Source: an uncultured Bacteroidota bacterium
GTDB lineage: Bacteria; Bacteroidota; Bacteroidia; Flavobacteriales; Flavobacteriaceae
Assembly: GCA_902626585.1 (NCBI GenBank)
Contig: CACOGA010000001.1
Coordinates: 1 to 64,000, forward strand
Direction: 5' to 3'
Length of the DNA stretch: 64,000 bases
A program made the position numbers and the translations under genes. Within the stretch, counting starts at the first letter, position 1, and the number at the start of each line of letters is the position of its first letter. Under the pieces are notes generated by a model, which was not told where the DNA came from, made no database searches, and saw only the letters and a program-made list of their open reading frames with translations. This document shows positions 38,607-48,845 of the stretch, piece by piece.

Positions 38607-41600
38607 ATGGAATACAGGGTAGTAATATTCATAATGTCATTAACTTTAATATTTGGTTGTAATGATGGCAATGTAGAAAAAGAAGTTCCGTTTGAAAAAC
38701 TTTCTTCTGAGGTGACTGGAATAAATTTTGCTAATTCCATTACCCCAAATATTGAAACTCTAGAAAACTTATTTGATTACGATTATTTTTACAATGGATC
38801 AGGCGTTGGCATTGCAGATATCAATAATGATGGTCTAAAAGATATATTATTTACAGCTAATCAGCAAGATAATAGACTATTCTTAAATAAGGGCAACCTC
38901 AAATTTGAGGACATAACTAAGTCAAGTAATATTAATAGTAAAAATAAAAAGTGGTCAAGTGGTGTCACTTTTGCAGACCTGAATAATGATGGATGGCTAG
39001 ATGTCTATATATCTCAGGGTGGTCCAAATTCTCCAAAAAGCAGAAAGAATTTATTGTTAATCAACAACCAAGATTTAACCTTTACTGAAAAAGCTGAAGA
39101 ATATGGACTTGACGACTCCGGAATTAGTACTCAATCTGCTTTTTTTGATTTTGATAAAGATGGGGATTTAGATTGTGTGGTAATGAATGAAAATGAATTT
39201 TACGGATATGACCCTATCTCATTCTTCAAAAAATATGAAGATAAATCAGTTTTAATGAAAAACTCATCACATTTATATGAGCAAATTGACGGAAAATTTA
39301 TAAATATTACCCAAAAGGCTGGTTTATTGAGTCCGACCTTTGGACTGGGATTATGTATAAGTGATATAAATAATGATAATTGGCCAGATATCTACATAGC
39401 TAATGATTATTATGTAAAAGACGCGATGTATATCAACAATAAAGATGGAACATTTACCAATAGGATTAAAGAATCTACAAAGCAAATATCATTTTATGGA
39501 ATGGGTGTTGACATAGAGGACATAAACAATGATAATTTGGCTGATATTTTTGTTTTAGATATGGCTTCAAGTGATCATGTAAGATCAAAAACATTGATGG
39601 CTTCAATGAACACTTCAAATTTTGATCTGATAACAAATAAACTGGATCAGCATTATCAATATATGTTTAACTCTTTACAGCTTAATCTTGGAAATAATAA
39701 ATACCATAATATATCACACCAACTTAATCTTGCTAAAACCGATTGGAGTTGGGCCGGATTAATATTTGACTATAATTTAGACGGAAATGAAGATATTTTT
39801 GTAACAAATGGTTACAGAAAGTATGGGTCTGACAACGATTCACGAATAAAGATTAATAATACTAAAAAAGAGTATAACAATCGGGTTCCATTAGAAATGA
39901 AAAAAAGACTGTATGATGAGTTGCCATCAGAAAAATTACCAAATTTACTATATAAAAACGAAGGTAATTTAAGCTTTAAGGAGGTTGGTAATAAATCAGA
40001 CCTAAATGAACCTAGCTTCTCAAATGGTGCGGCATATGCTGATTTAGATAATGACGGAGACCTAGAAATAATAGTCAATAACATTGACGAGGATGCATTT
40101 ATATATAAAAATTTATCAGTCGAAAATAAACTTGGAAATTATCTAAAAGTAAGAGCCATTGGTAATTTGTCAGAAAGTTTTGCAAAAGGAAGTATTTATT
40201 TTGAAAATATCTCAAAAATTAAGGAATCTAAGCGTGTTAGAGGGTATTTATCGTCTGTTTCTAATGAATTACACTTTGGACTAGGAAAAGTTTCTAAAAT
40301 CGACTCAATGGTAGTTGAATGGGATTCTGGAAAGAAAGAAGTTTTTTACAATCTGGATGCTAATCAAACTATATCGGTTTATGAAAAAGATTCTAAATAT
40401 GTTGTTGCTAAAGAAGAGGAGTATCAACCTATATTTAGTAAAATAAATGATTTCATAAAATATAATCATGAAGAAAATGAGTTCGATGATTTCAATAATG
40501 AAATATTACTACCCTTCAAGCAATCAACTCTTGGCCCCTTTATTTCAACAGGAGATGTAAATAACGATGGTAAGAAAGACATATTTATTGGAGGAGCACA
40601 CAAACAAGATTCAAAAATATATGTTTCTAATGAAAACGGATTCATTGAAAAAAATATTGAATCATTTCAAAATGACTCAGAAAATGAAGATATGGAGTCT
40701 GTTTTTATAGATATTGACAATGACAATGATTTGGATTTGTACGTTGTTAGCGGTGGAAATGAATTTGTCAATAGATCATATGAATTAAGCGACAGAATTT
40801 ATTTAAATGACGGCAAAGGAAATTTTTTGAGAGATCCTCAAGAGGATTTAAAGAACTACACCATAAGTGGCAAAACAGTGGTTGCTATTGATTATGATAA
40901 TGACGGAGATGAAGATATTATTGTTGGAAATAGAATTCAAACAAAAAAATATCCGATTCATGAACCCTCGATCATTTATGAAAATATTTCAGGTAAATTT
41001 TATAATAACACCTATAACATTGCTCCAGATTTTGAAAATTTTGGTATTGTAAATAAGATTATTTCAACAGATTTTAACAATGATGGCTGGGATGATTTTA
41101 TTGCCGTAGGAGAATGGACTAATATCGGTTTATTTTTAAATGAGGAAGGTACATTTAGAAATATAAATAAAGAAAATAATTTAGACAACCTATTTGGATT
41201 ATGGTTTAATGTTTTAGAAACTGATATTAATAATGATGGTTTAAAAGATTATTTAATCGGAAATATAGGACAGAACTCAAAGTACAAAACCAGTATTGAA
41301 AAACCTTTAAAAATATTTGGAAACGATTTTGACGGAAACGGTACTCATGATTTAGTGCTGAGCTATAAATACGAAGGAAACTATGTACCGCTAAGAGGAA
41401 AGGAGTGCTCTACTCAGCAAATGCCTTTTATTTCTGAAAAAATTCCAACATTTGAAGAATTTGCAAATGCATCTATTGAGGAAATATATGGGGAAGAAAT
41501 AGTTGACGCCTATGAACGAAAAGTTACAAGCTTTGAATCAATTATTTTGATTAATAAAGGAGAAAATAAATTTGAAATTGAAAAACTCCCTCCACTCGCA

Positions 41601-41897
41601 CAGTCTATACCAATATTAACGAGCGACACATATGACTTTAATGATGATGGATATGATGATGTGATTATTGCTGGAAATATTTATAATACTGAGGTGGAAA
41701 CACCCAGATTAGACAATCAATTTGCTCTGATTTTAATTTCAGATAAAAAAAGTAATTATGGTATTGTAGCCCCAGAAAAAAGCGGATTGTATCTTTCTGG
41801 TAATACCAAGTCACTAAAGATTATAAAAGATGAAAATCCTAAGCTATTGGTTGCTAATAATAATTCAAATTTAGAGGTATTCGAATTAAATAATTAA
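38607..41897 (+). CDS. FG-GAP/VCBS repeat and ASPIC/UnbV-domain surface lipoprotein
   Basis: The 1096-residue protein has a lipobox (IFGC, Cys18) and about fourteen FG-GAP-type blade motifs with Ca-binding DxNxDG loops (DINNDGLKD, DLNNDGWLD, DFDKDGDLD, DYDNDGDED and others). An ASPIC/UnbV domain (about 510-600: NYLKVRAIGNLSESFAKGSI, HFGLGKVSKIDSMVVEWDSG) separates seven N-terminal from about seven C-terminal repeats. The C-terminal VPLRGKECSTQQMPF is typical of a Bacteroidota family often next to SusC/D genes. It is probably a beta-propeller surface protein for binding glycan or protein. Its stop overlaps the next gene by one base. Confidence 0.88.
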   Translation: MEYRVVIFIMSLTLIFGCNDGNVEKEVPFEKLSSEVTGINFANSITPNIETLENLFDYDYFYNGSGVGIADINNDGLKDILFTANQQDNRLFLNKGNLKFEDITKSSNINSKNKKWSSGVTFADLNNDGWLDVYISQGGPNSPKSRKNLLLINNQDLTFTEKAEEYGLDDSGISTQSAFFDFDKDGDLDCVVMNENEFYGYDPISFFKKYEDKSVLMKNSSHLYEQIDGKFINITQKAGLLSPTFGLGLCISDINNDNWPDIYIANDYYVKDAMYINNKDGTFTNRIKESTKQISFYGMGVDIEDINNDNLADIFVLDMASSDHVRSKTLMASMNTSNFDLITNKLDQHYQYMFNSLQLNLGNNKYHNISHQLNLAKTDWSWAGLIFDYNLDGNEDIFVTNGYRKYGSDNDSRIKINNTKKEYNNRVPLEMKKRLYDELPSEKLPNLLYKNEGNLSFKEVGNKSDLNEPSFSNGAAYADLDNDGDLEIIVNNIDEDAFIYKNLSVENKLGNYLKVRAIGNLSESFAKGSIYFENISKIKESKRVRGYLSSVSNELHFGLGKVSKIDSMVVEWDSGKKEVFYNLDANQTISVYEKDSKYVVAKEEEYQPIFSKINDFIKYNHEENEFDDFNNEILLPFKQSTLGPFISTGDVNNDGKKDIFIGGAHKQDSKIYVSNENGFIEKNIESFQNDSENEDMESVFIDIDNDNDLDLYVVSGGNEFVNRSYELSDRIYLNDGKGNFLRDPQEDLKNYTISGKTVVAIDYDNDGDEDIIVGNRIQTKKYPIHEPSIIYENISGKFYNNTYNIAPDFENFGIVNKIISTDFNNDGWDDFIAVGEWTNIGLFLNEEGTFRNINKENNLDNLFGLWFNVLETDINNDGLKDYLIGNIGQNSKYKTSIEKPLKIFGNDFDGNGTHDLVLSYKYEGNYVPLRGKECSTQQMPFISEKIPTFEEFANASIEEIYGEEIVDAYERKVTSFESIILINKGENKFEIEKLPPLAQSIPILTSDTYDFNDDGYDDVIIAGNIYNTEVETPRLDNQFALILISDKKSNYGIVAPEKSGLYLSGNTKSLKIIKDENPKLLVANNNSNLEVFELNN

Positions 41898-42628
41898 TGG
41901 AAAAAAGTACTGAAATTTACGGAATTAGAGCTGTAATTGAAGCCATCAATTCTTCAAAAGATATTGATAAAGTTTTTATTCAGACAGGGCTTAAAGGGAA
42001 ATTAATCGGGCAACTGGAATCTCTAATACGTAAAAACAAAATAAATTTTTCATATGTTCCAAATCAAAAGCTAGATAGACTTTCAAAAAAAAATCATCAG
42101 GGTGTAATTGCAAGAATCTCCCCCATTAAATTTTATGATATTAATAAATTCAGTGAAATAATAGAACAATCAAAAAATCCTTTTATCTTAATTCTTGACC
42201 AGATAAATGATGTTAGAAATTTTGGTGCTATAATTAGGACAGCTGAAATTAGTGGCGTTGATGGCATCATAATTCAAAATAGCTCATCAGCACCAATAAA
42301 CTCAGACACCGTAAAGACTAGTGCTGGAGCTATTTTTAATATTCCAATTTGTAAAGTAAGTCATATAAAAGACGCGATTTATCATTTGAAATCAATAGAT
42401 ATATCTATCATTTCAGCTTCTGAAAAATCAAAAAAAAACATTTATGATGTCGATTTTAGGAGACCTTTAGCCATAATAATGGGGTCCGAACAAAGAGGAA
42501 TCAATAAATCTATTTTAAATATGTCTGATGAAATGGTAAAACTTCCAATGTATGGGAAAATTGAATCACTAAATGTTTCGGTTGCCTGCGGTATTTTTCT
42601 TTATGAAGTAGTAAGACAAAGAATTTAA
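41897..42628 (+). CDS. rlmB: SPOUT 2'-O-methyltransferase, RlmB (23S rRNA Gm2251)-like
   Basis: The 243-residue protein has an N-terminal substrate-binding domain (EIYGIRAVIEAINSSKDIDK) and a SpoU/TrmH domain with ILDQINDVRNFGAIIRTAEI, IMGSEQRGI and ESLNVSVACGIFLYEV, the trefoil-knot SAM site. The layout matches RlmB, which methylates the 23S P-loop; other TrmH-family rRNA targets are possible. The start is TAATG-coupled to the ASPIC lipoprotein, and the last 4 nt overlap the convergent HAD gene. Confidence 0.88.
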   Translation: MEKSTEIYGIRAVIEAINSSKDIDKVFIQTGLKGKLIGQLESLIRKNKINFSYVPNQKLDRLSKKNHQGVIARISPIKFYDINKFSEIIEQSKNPFILILDQINDVRNFGAIIRTAEISGVDGIIIQNSSSAPINSDTVKTSAGAIFNIPICKVSHIKDAIYHLKSIDISIISASEKSKKNIYDVDFRRPLAIIMGSEQRGINKSILNMSDEMVKLPMYGKIESLNVSVACGIFLYEVVRQRI

Positions 42629-43314
42629 AGAATCTGTAGAATTTCTTTTAAATTTTCAATGACTATCACATTTTCTCTTCTTTGCTCATCAGTTTTATGA
42701 AAATTAAAATAAATTGCCCTCATCCCTAGAGCCGATGCACCTAATATATCCGCATGGTAATTATCTCCAATCATAATTGAATTTTCAATTTTAGCTTTTG
42801 CTGAAAAAATAGCGTGCTCAAAAATTAATTTATCAGGCTTTTTCACCCCAACATCTTCTGAAATTGTAACAGTTTTGAAGTAATGAATTAATTTTGATTT
42901 TTCGAGCTTTCTCCTTTGCACCTCTTTAAAACCATTTGTTATTATATGCATGTTATATTTTAATTTTAATTCCTCTAAAACCAAGAAAGTGTCAGGTATT
43001 AAATTATTGAAATCGGAAAGGTGCTCAATGTAGTCAATTGCCAGCTTATTTATTATATCATCGTCAACTTTATAATTGAGTTTATTAAATGTATCTGATA
43101 GTCTAAAAAATCTTAAATCCGATTTACTTACCCTATTTTCTCGGTACATATCCCAATATTTCCTATTTATTGGATGATATTCAAAAAGAAATTTATTTAC
43201 ATCGATTTTAATATTATTCTTTTGTAGAATTTTAAAAAAAGTTAAATCTGAATTTTTATCAAAATCCCATAGTGTATGATCTAAATCAAAAAAGATATTT
43301 TTAATTTTTTGCAT
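42625..43314 (-). CDS. yjjG: HAD-superfamily pyrimidine nucleotidase, YjjG-like
   Basis: The 229-residue protein has HAD motifs FFDLDHTLWD (Asp10 nucleophile and Asp12), IITNGF, the conserved Lys in GVKKPDKLIF, and MIGDNYHADILGA. FDLDHTLWDFDKNS is characteristic of the YjjG family, which removes phosphate from non-canonical pyrimidine nucleotides (house-cleaning). It is the last gene of the adk-obgE-TPR-mpl-yjjG operon, 1 nt after mpl. Its stop overlaps rlmB on the other strand. Confidence 0.85.
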   Translation of the reverse strand: MQKIKNIFFDLDHTLWDFDKNSDLTFFKILQKNNIKIDVNKFLFEYHPINRKYWDMYRENRVSKSDLRFFRLSDTFNKLNYKVDDDIINKLAIDYIEHLSDFNNLIPDTFLVLEELKLKYNMHIITNGFKEVQRRKLEKSKLIHYFKTVTISEDVGVKKPDKLIFEHAIFSAKAKIENSIMIGDNYHADILGASALGMRAIYFNFHKTDEQRRENVIVIENLKEILQIL

Positions 43315-43315
43315 T

Positions 43316-44659
43316 TTATTTAAGCTTCATTAAGTCTAAGCCACCAAATTTACCAGAACTCATCATAACCAAGACAGAGTTAGCCAAATCAAGACTATAC
43401 ATAATTTCCTTTAGTTTTTTATAATTGTCAATGACAGATAAATTGACATGATTAAATGACTTGATAATAAGATTAGAGTCAATAGGTTCAAGTCTCTTAA
43501 TTTTCATATTTTTTTCAGAATAATAAACATAACATTCATCTGCATTTTTTAAAGTGTCCTTGTATTTACTTAAAAATATCGGATTTAAACTACTGTATGT
43601 ATGAAGTTCAAAACAGGCTATAAACCTTTTTTCGGGAAATTGTTTTCTAATTGCTTGAGCAGTTGCTTTAACTTTACTTGGGGAGTGAGCAAAGTCTTTG
43701 AAAATTATCGAATCTGGGGATTTATGAATTAATTCAAGTCTGTTACTTGCCCCCTTAAATGAGGTTATTGACCTACAGAAGTCACTGGTATTAATTCCTA
43801 GGGAATTACAAACATACATTGCACCAGCAATATTTTGGAGGTTATGATCTCCAAAAATTTTAAGCTTATAAGATTCATTGTTATAGTCAAGATAGGTCGT
43901 ACCAGCCTTGATTTTATAAACTGGAGTAGAATATGGAATAAGCTTTATATTTTTTGTAATTGATTTAACAAGCTTAGTGATTTCATTATCAGATTTATTG
44001 TAAATCAGTACCCCATTATCCAGAACAGAATTAATGAAAATCTCAAACTGTTTTACATAATTTTCAAATGTCTTAAACACATTTATATGATCCCAAGCAA
44101 TTCCACTTAAAAGTGCAATATGAGGTTTATATAAATGAAATTTTGGCCTTTTATCTAATGCAGATGAAAGGTATTCGTCACCCTCCAAAATAATGAATTT
44201 ACTAGAGTCTGAAAGCTTGACCATTACCTCAAAACCTTCAAGTTGAGCTCCAACCATATAGTCAGAACTTATATCTTGTTCTTTTAAAACATGTAATATT
44301 AACGATGTAATAGATGTTTTTCCATGACTGCCTCCAATTACTACTCTTATTTTATCTTTAGACTGGTTGTAAATAAATTCAGGATATGAATAAATTTTCA
44401 ACCCCAATTCTTTAGCTTTTATTAGCTCTGGATTGTCCTCTTTTGCATGCATTCCTAGAACTATTGCATCAATTTTAATTGATATTTTATTGGGGTACCA
44501 TCCCTCTTTTTTTGGCAGTAAATTATATTTTTTTAATCTTGACTTTGAAGGATCATTAATTAAATCATCACTACCAGAGATATTATATCCTTTTAATTTA
44601 AGTGCAATTGCAAGATTATGCATTGCTGAGCCGCCTATCGCAATAAAATGGATTCTCAT
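43316..44659 (-). CDS. mpl: UDP-N-acetylmuramate:L-alanyl-gamma-D-glutamyl-meso-diaminopimelate ligase (Mpl)
   Basis: Mpl is a Mur ligase that recycles the cell-wall tripeptide onto UDP-MurNAc. The 447-residue protein starts MRIHFIAIGGSAMHNLAIAL, has the ATP loop GGSHGKTS (109-116), the glutamate/His region LEGDEYLSSA and SGIAWDHINVF, and the C-terminal-domain motif GASNRLE. The AMHNLA N-terminus separates Mpl from MurC. Its ATG overlaps the stop of the TPR gene by 4 nt (ATGA). Confidence 0.92.
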   Translation of the reverse strand: MRIHFIAIGGSAMHNLAIALKLKGYNISGSDDLINDPSKSRLKKYNLLPKKEGWYPNKISIKIDAIVLGMHAKEDNPELIKAKELGLKIYSYPEFIYNQSKDKIRVVIGGSHGKTSITSLILHVLKEQDISSDYMVGAQLEGFEVMVKLSDSSKFIILEGDEYLSSALDKRPKFHLYKPHIALLSGIAWDHINVFKTFENYVKQFEIFINSVLDNGVLIYNKSDNEITKLVKSITKNIKLIPYSTPVYKIKAGTTYLDYNNESYKLKIFGDHNLQNIAGAMYVCNSLGINTSDFCRSITSFKGASNRLELIHKSPDSIIFKDFAHSPSKVKATAQAIRKQFPEKRFIACFELHTYSSLNPIFLSKYKDTLKNADECYVYYSEKNMKIKRLEPIDSNLIIKSFNHVNLSVIDNYKKLKEIMYSLDLANSVLVMMSSGKFGGLDLMKLK

Positions 44660-45534
44660 TTAATAATTAATTTTTCTAATTCATTAATCTTTTCAACCAA
44701 TTTATGATTTTTACTATTTGATTTTGATAAAATTTCTTTTGATACTTTAATGAAATATTTTGAATTATTATCATTTAATTTATAGCTTGAATATGCAAGA
44801 AGATAGTATACTTCGTCTAGTGAGAATCGGTCTGCAGAAGAGTAGTCAGTAATATATTTCTGCAGGTATCTTGGTGATAATCTATTGTATATTTTATCAT
44901 TTTGATTCGCAAGAATCTTCCCAATAATAAAATTAAAATAATTAAAATCAAAAAGAGCAGGGTCAGATTTAATTAATTCAATTATTCTTTTCTCATATTC
45001 GGTTATTTTCTTTTCATCTAGTAAAAAACTATGAAAATAGTAGTAAGATATCAAACCATGAATTTTGGAAATATTTAATATTTCCTCACAATATTTTAAA
45101 GCATCATCTTTATTTCCACCTAAAAGCTTAGGAAGTTCTGTCAAAATTTGTACCAACGCCCATCTACTAAAAATGTGCTGATTATCAAGTGATGCTGATT
45201 TTATTAAATTCCTCTTTGCATTGTTAATTAACGGCAAAACCTTAAACTTACTCACAACCTCAGAGTAAGCAGCCTGTGTTCCTCCAAGTCTATATAAATA
45301 ATCTGCATTCTCAGGATCTAAGGCAACAAGTTTTTCATAAAAATCTATAGCCAAGTCCCATTTCTTTTCAGATGCATATAACTCACCGATATTTATAATA
45401 TTTTCGGGGTTTTTATTATCATTTTTATAAATACTGATTAACGTATCAATTGAATTTTTCTGAGAAAATTGAAATTGTGTAAGGCCAAAAAATATAATCA
45501 ATAGATTATAAAATATTTGTTTACTGATAGGCAT
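44656..45534 (-). CDS. TPR-repeat protein with N-terminal signal/anchor
   Basis: The 292-residue protein (from ATG 45534, MPISKQIFYNLLIIFFGLTQ; the longer frame to 45558 runs into obgE) has a hydrophobic N-terminus that looks like a signal peptide ending FQFSQ, then TPR-like helices (ENIINIGELYASEKKWDLAI, YEKLVALDPENADYLYRLGG) and a long Tyr/Lys-rich helical C-terminus. TPR proteins act as scaffolds, so it may organise an envelope complex. The four-gene coupling with mpl suggests a cell-wall link, but that is only context. Confidence 0.75.
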   Translation of the reverse strand: MPISKQIFYNLLIIFFGLTQFQFSQKNSIDTLISIYKNDNKNPENIINIGELYASEKKWDLAIDFYEKLVALDPENADYLYRLGGTQAAYSEVVSKFKVLPLINNAKRNLIKSASLDNQHIFSRWALVQILTELPKLLGGNKDDALKYCEEILNISKIHGLISYYYFHSFLLDEKKITEYEKRIIELIKSDPALFDFNYFNFIIGKILANQNDKIYNRLSPRYLQKYITDYSSADRFSLDEVYYLLAYSSYKLNDNNSKYFIKVSKEILSKSNSKNHKLVEKINELEKLIIK

Positions 45535-45539
45535 ATTTT

Positions 45540-46535
45540 TTAATTTAGCATTTTCCAAATTTTATCTTTTAGATCAGCTAATCCAAGTCTTGAAATTGAG
45601 GAAATAAAAATAAAATCTTCCTCAATTTTATCTCTGATTTCAGAGGTAATTTCTTTAATTAATTCATCATCAAGTAAATCAGATTTTGTGATTGCTATTA
45701 GTCTAGTTTTATCAAGCATCTCAGGATTGTATTTCTTAAGTTCATTTAATAAAATATCATAACTTTTAACAATGTCATCAGAATCCGAAGGAATCATGAA
45801 CAAAAGGGTTGAGTTTCTTTCAATATGTCTCAAAAAATAGTGTCCTAAGCCCCTGCCATCTGAAGCCCCTTCAATTATTCCAGGGATATCAGCCATTATA
45901 AAAGTTTTAAAATCTCGATACTTGACTATTCCTAAATTTGGCTTTAGTGTTGTGAATTCATAGTCAGCAATTTTAGGCTTTGCATCGGTGATTACAGAAA
46001 GTAAAGTTGACTTGCCAGCATTAGGAAACCCGACTAGTCCAACATCAGCTAAAACTTTTAATTCTAGGGTTATTTGTATTTCCTCGTTCGGCAGTCCAGG
46101 TTGGGCATATCTTGGAGTTTGATTTGTTGAGGATTTGAAATGCCAATTTCCTCTTCCACCTTTACCACCACGGCATATTATTTTTTCTTCTCCGTCATCT
46201 GTAATTTCAAAAATTATCTTTTCATCTAATGAGCTCTTAACCACAGTGCCCAGGGGAACATCTATAAAAATATCCTTACCATCAGATCCTGTAATTCTAT
46301 TTTTACCTCCATCATTTCCTTTCTCAGCCTTGAAATGCCTTTTAAACTTTAAATGATAAAGGGTCCAGTGCTGTGAATTACCTCTTATTATTATGTGACC
46401 TCCTCTACCGCCATCTCCCCCGTCAGGCCCTCCTTTTGCAACATATTTCTCTCTTCTCAAGTGTGTTGATCCCTTACCTCCTTTTCCAGAAGCAACATTG
46501 ATTTTTACATAATCTACAAAGTTACCTTCAGTCAT
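45540..46535 (-). CDS. obgE: Obg/CgtA ribosome-associated GTPase
   Basis: ObgE (331 residues) is a GTPase acting in 50S maturation and (p)ppGpp sensing. The Gly-rich Obg domain (1-158, [19 protein letters not shown]) is followed by the G domain with GFPNAGKS (169-176), [16 protein letters not shown] and ITKSDLL. It has no C-terminal OCT domain, as is common in Bacteroidota. It lies 7 nt after adk. Confidence 0.97.
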   Translation of the reverse strand: MTEGNFVDYVKINVASGKGGKGSTHLRREKYVAKGGPDGGDGGRGGHIIIRGNSQHWTLYHLKFKRHFKAEKGNDGGKNRITGSDGKDIFIDVPLGTVVKSSLDEKIIFEITDDGEEKIICRGGKGGRGNWHFKSSTNQTPRYAQPGLPNEEIQITLELKVLADVGLVGFPNAGKSTLLSVITDAKPKIADYEFTTLKPNLGIVKYRDFKTFIMADIPGIIEGASDGRGLGHYFLRHIERNSTLLFMIPSDSDDIVKSYDILLNELKKYNPEMLDKTRLIAITKSDLLDDELIKEITSEIRDKIEEDFIFISSISRLGLADLKDKIWKMLN

Positions 46536-46542
46536 AAAAAAG

Positions 46543-47115
46543 CTATAATTTATTAATTACATCTATTATTCTGAAGGTAATATCTTCAATAGCTCCAATA
46601 CCATCTACCCCATAGTAACAATTTTTTCTTTGATAAAATGTTTTTAGAATAGCTGTTTTTGCATAATACTCTTTAATTCTATTCTCAATAATTTCTCTGT
46701 TTGAATCGTCAGCTCTTCCACTTCCCTTACCCCTTTCTAACAATCTATTTATAAGTATTTCATCATCAACCTCAAGCGCTATCATTGCCGAGATTGAAGT
46801 ATTAAACTTGAGTAACAATTGTTCTAGGGCAATTGCTTGGCTTTCTGTTCTTGGAAAACCATCAAAGATAAAACCATTTACATGTTTATTTTTTTCAACT
46901 ACTTCACTAAGCATTTTTATGGTTATCTCATCAGGTACTAACTCTCCTTTATTCATAAAACCTTTTGCTAACAACCCTAATTCTGTATTATTTTTTATAT
47001 TATTTCTAAAAACATCGCCTGTTGAAATGTGAAATAAATCATATTTCAGCTTAATTATTTCAGCTTGAGTTCCTTTTCCGGCTCCGGGCGGGCCAAATAA
47101 CACGATATTTTTCAT
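46543..47115 (-). CDS. adk: Adenylate kinase
   Basis: Adk (190 residues) converts ATP plus AMP to 2 ADP. The P-loop is [10 protein letters not shown] (8-17); [11 protein letters not shown] and the short [14 protein letters not shown] are present. The short-LID form lacks zinc ligands. A TATATTTG box lies 16 nt before the ATG, and obgE follows in the same direction. Confidence 0.97.
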   Translation of the reverse strand: MKNIVLFGPPGAGKGTQAEIIKLKYDLFHISTGDVFRNNIKNNTELGLLAKGFMNKGELVPDEITIKMLSEVVEKNKHVNGFIFDGFPRTESQAIALEQLLLKFNTSISAMIALEVDDEILINRLLERGKGSGRADDSNREIIENRIKEYYAKTAILKTFYQRKNCYYGVDGIGAIEDITFRIIDVINKL

Positions 47116-47131
47116 AGTGTAAATTTATACA

Positions 47132-47139
47132 CAAATATA
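47132..47139 (-). promoter_or_regulatory. Putative -7 box for adk-obgE operon
   Basis: The minus strand reads TATATTTG (match to TAnnTTTG), 16 nt from the adk ATG. A -33 TTTG is not evident. It lies in the 102-nt gap shared with the divergent purK. Confidence 0.45.
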
Positions 47140-47182
47140 ATCTTTGACCAGTTTAATTTCTAATCGATTAAATATTAAAATG

Positions 47183-47190
47183 TATTTTTG
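47183..47190 (+). promoter_or_regulatory. Putative -7 box for purK-purE
   Basis: TATTTTTG (match to TAnnTTTG) lies 27 nt before ATG 47218. The -33 side is weak. I looked for a PurR-type or purine-riboswitch feature in this 102-nt gap and saw none. Confidence 0.4.
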
Positions 47191-47217
47191 CTTGAAGATT
47201 GAGAAATTGAATGATTA

Positions 47218-48369
47218 ATGCAACTTTTTAGTTCAAAATTTAAGTTAGGTATTCTGGGAGGAGGTCAACTCGGAAAAATGTTATTGTATGACGCAAAAAG
47301 ATATGATTTACATACTAAAGTTATGGATTCCAATTTTGAAGTACCCTGCGCGAGACTAGCGGATGAATTTATTCTTGGAGATATCACTAATTATGATGAT
47401 GTGATAAATTTTGGAAATAAAGTTGATATCATCACTGTTGAAATAGAAAAAATAAATACTGATGCACTATTATTTCTTGAAAAAAAAGGCAAGAAAATCT
47501 TTCCTTCTGCCGTTACATTGAAAATAATTCAAAACAAAACCCAACAGAAGGAGTTTTATCAAAAAAATAATTTACCTACTTCTAGATTCAAAAACTATTC
47601 GAACATAGATGAGCTTAAAAGTAATTTTGAAAAAGATAATTTTAAATTTCCATTTGTTTGGAAAAGCTCAAGATTTGGATATGACGGAAAAGGAGTAAAA
47701 ATCATTAAAAAATTTGATGATCTTAACTTTTCTTATGATGATGAATGTTTGATTGAAGAAAAAATATCGATTAAAAAAGAATTATCCGTAATTGTTGCAA
47801 GAAATATTGATGGTGAAATGAAATGTTTCCCTGTAGTGGAGATGGAGTTTAACGATAAGTCGAATCTGGTTGAATATGTTATGTGTCCCGCAAATATTAG
47901 TAGTGATATCGAGTCCAGGGCTATTGAAATTGCAATGAAAGCCACCGAAAAATTTAATATGGTAGGATTACTTGCCGTTGAATTATTTCTAGACGTAAAT
48001 GACAAGATTATTATTAATGAGGTGGCACCCAGACCGCATAATTCTGGTCATCATACAATTGAATGCTGTATGACATCACAATTTGATCAGCATATAAGAA
48101 GCATACTAAATTTACCTCTTGGTGAAACGCAGGTATTAATTCCTGGAATAATGGTGAACCTTGTTGGGGAAAATAAGGTTGAGGGAAATGTAGTTTATCA
48201 AAATATAAATGATATTTTTGAGATCCCAGGTGTATTTATTCACATCTACGGAAAGAAAAAATCAAGACTTGACAGAAAAATGGGTCATATTACAATTGTT
48301 AATAAAGATATTTCAAAAGCAATTGAAATAGGAAAGAAAATCAAGAAAAAAATAAAAGTTATATCATGA
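47218..48369 (+). CDS. purK: N5-carboxyaminoimidazole ribonucleotide synthase
   Basis: PurK (383 residues) uses ATP and bicarbonate to carboxylate AIR in de novo purine synthesis. The N-terminal GILGGGQLGKMLLYDAKRYD, the ATP-grasp region KSSRFGYDGKGVKIIKKF and the C-terminal INEVAPRPHNSGHHTIECCM, TSQFDQHIR, are diagnostic. Its last bases overlap the purE start (ATGA), so the pair is coupled. Confidence 0.97.
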   Translation: MQLFSSKFKLGILGGGQLGKMLLYDAKRYDLHTKVMDSNFEVPCARLADEFILGDITNYDDVINFGNKVDIITVEIEKINTDALLFLEKKGKKIFPSAVTLKIIQNKTQQKEFYQKNNLPTSRFKNYSNIDELKSNFEKDNFKFPFVWKSSRFGYDGKGVKIIKKFDDLNFSYDDECLIEEKISIKKELSVIVARNIDGEMKCFPVVEMEFNDKSNLVEYVMCPANISSDIESRAIEIAMKATEKFNMVGLLAVELFLDVNDKIIINEVAPRPHNSGHHTIECCMTSQFDQHIRSILNLPLGETQVLIPGIMVNLVGENKVEGNVVYQNINDIFEIPGVFIHIYGKKKSRLDRKMGHITIVNKDISKAIEIGKKIKKKIKVIS

Positions 48370-48845
48370 AAAAAGTAGGAATTATTATGGGTAGTAAAAG
48401 TGATCTTCCGGTAATGAAAGATGCTATTGATATTCTTAATGAATTTGGAATTGAGTCAGAGGTAAATATTGTTTCAGCTCACCGAACACCAGAAAGAATG
48501 TTTAAGTATGCTGCAGATGCAAGGGATAATGGAGTGCAAGTTATTATAGCAGGTGCTGGTGGTGCTGCTCATTTACCAGGAATGGTAGCTTCAATTACCA
48601 CACTCCCCGTTATTGGTGTTCCGGTAAAATCCAGAAACTCGATAGATGGATGGGACTCTGTACTATCAATTTTACAAATGCCTAATGGAGTTCCTGTAGC
48701 TACTGTTGCTCTAAATGGAGCAAAAAATGCTGGAATTCTTGCTGCTCAAATTATAGGCATTTCTAGCGAAGTCGTCTCACAAAAACTAATAACATACAAA
48801 AAACAGCTTGAAAAAAAGGTTATTGATTCAGACAATAAACTGTAA
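48366..48845 (+). CDS. purE: N5-carboxyaminoimidazole ribonucleotide mutase
   Basis: PurE (159 residues) moves the carboxylate from N5-CAIR to give CAIR. GIIMGSKSDLPVMKDAIDIL, VSAHRTPERMFKYA and GAGGAAHLPGMVASITTLPV, IGVPV define the class I mutase. The last 18 nt overlap the 3' end of the convergent membrane-protein gene. Confidence 0.97.
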   Translation: MKKVGIIMGSKSDLPVMKDAIDILNEFGIESEVNIVSAHRTPERMFKYAADARDNGVQVIIAGAGGAAHLPGMVASITTLPVIGVPVKSRNSIDGWDSVLSILQMPNGVPVATVALNGAKNAGILAAQIIGISSEVVSQKLITYKKQLEKKVIDSDNKL

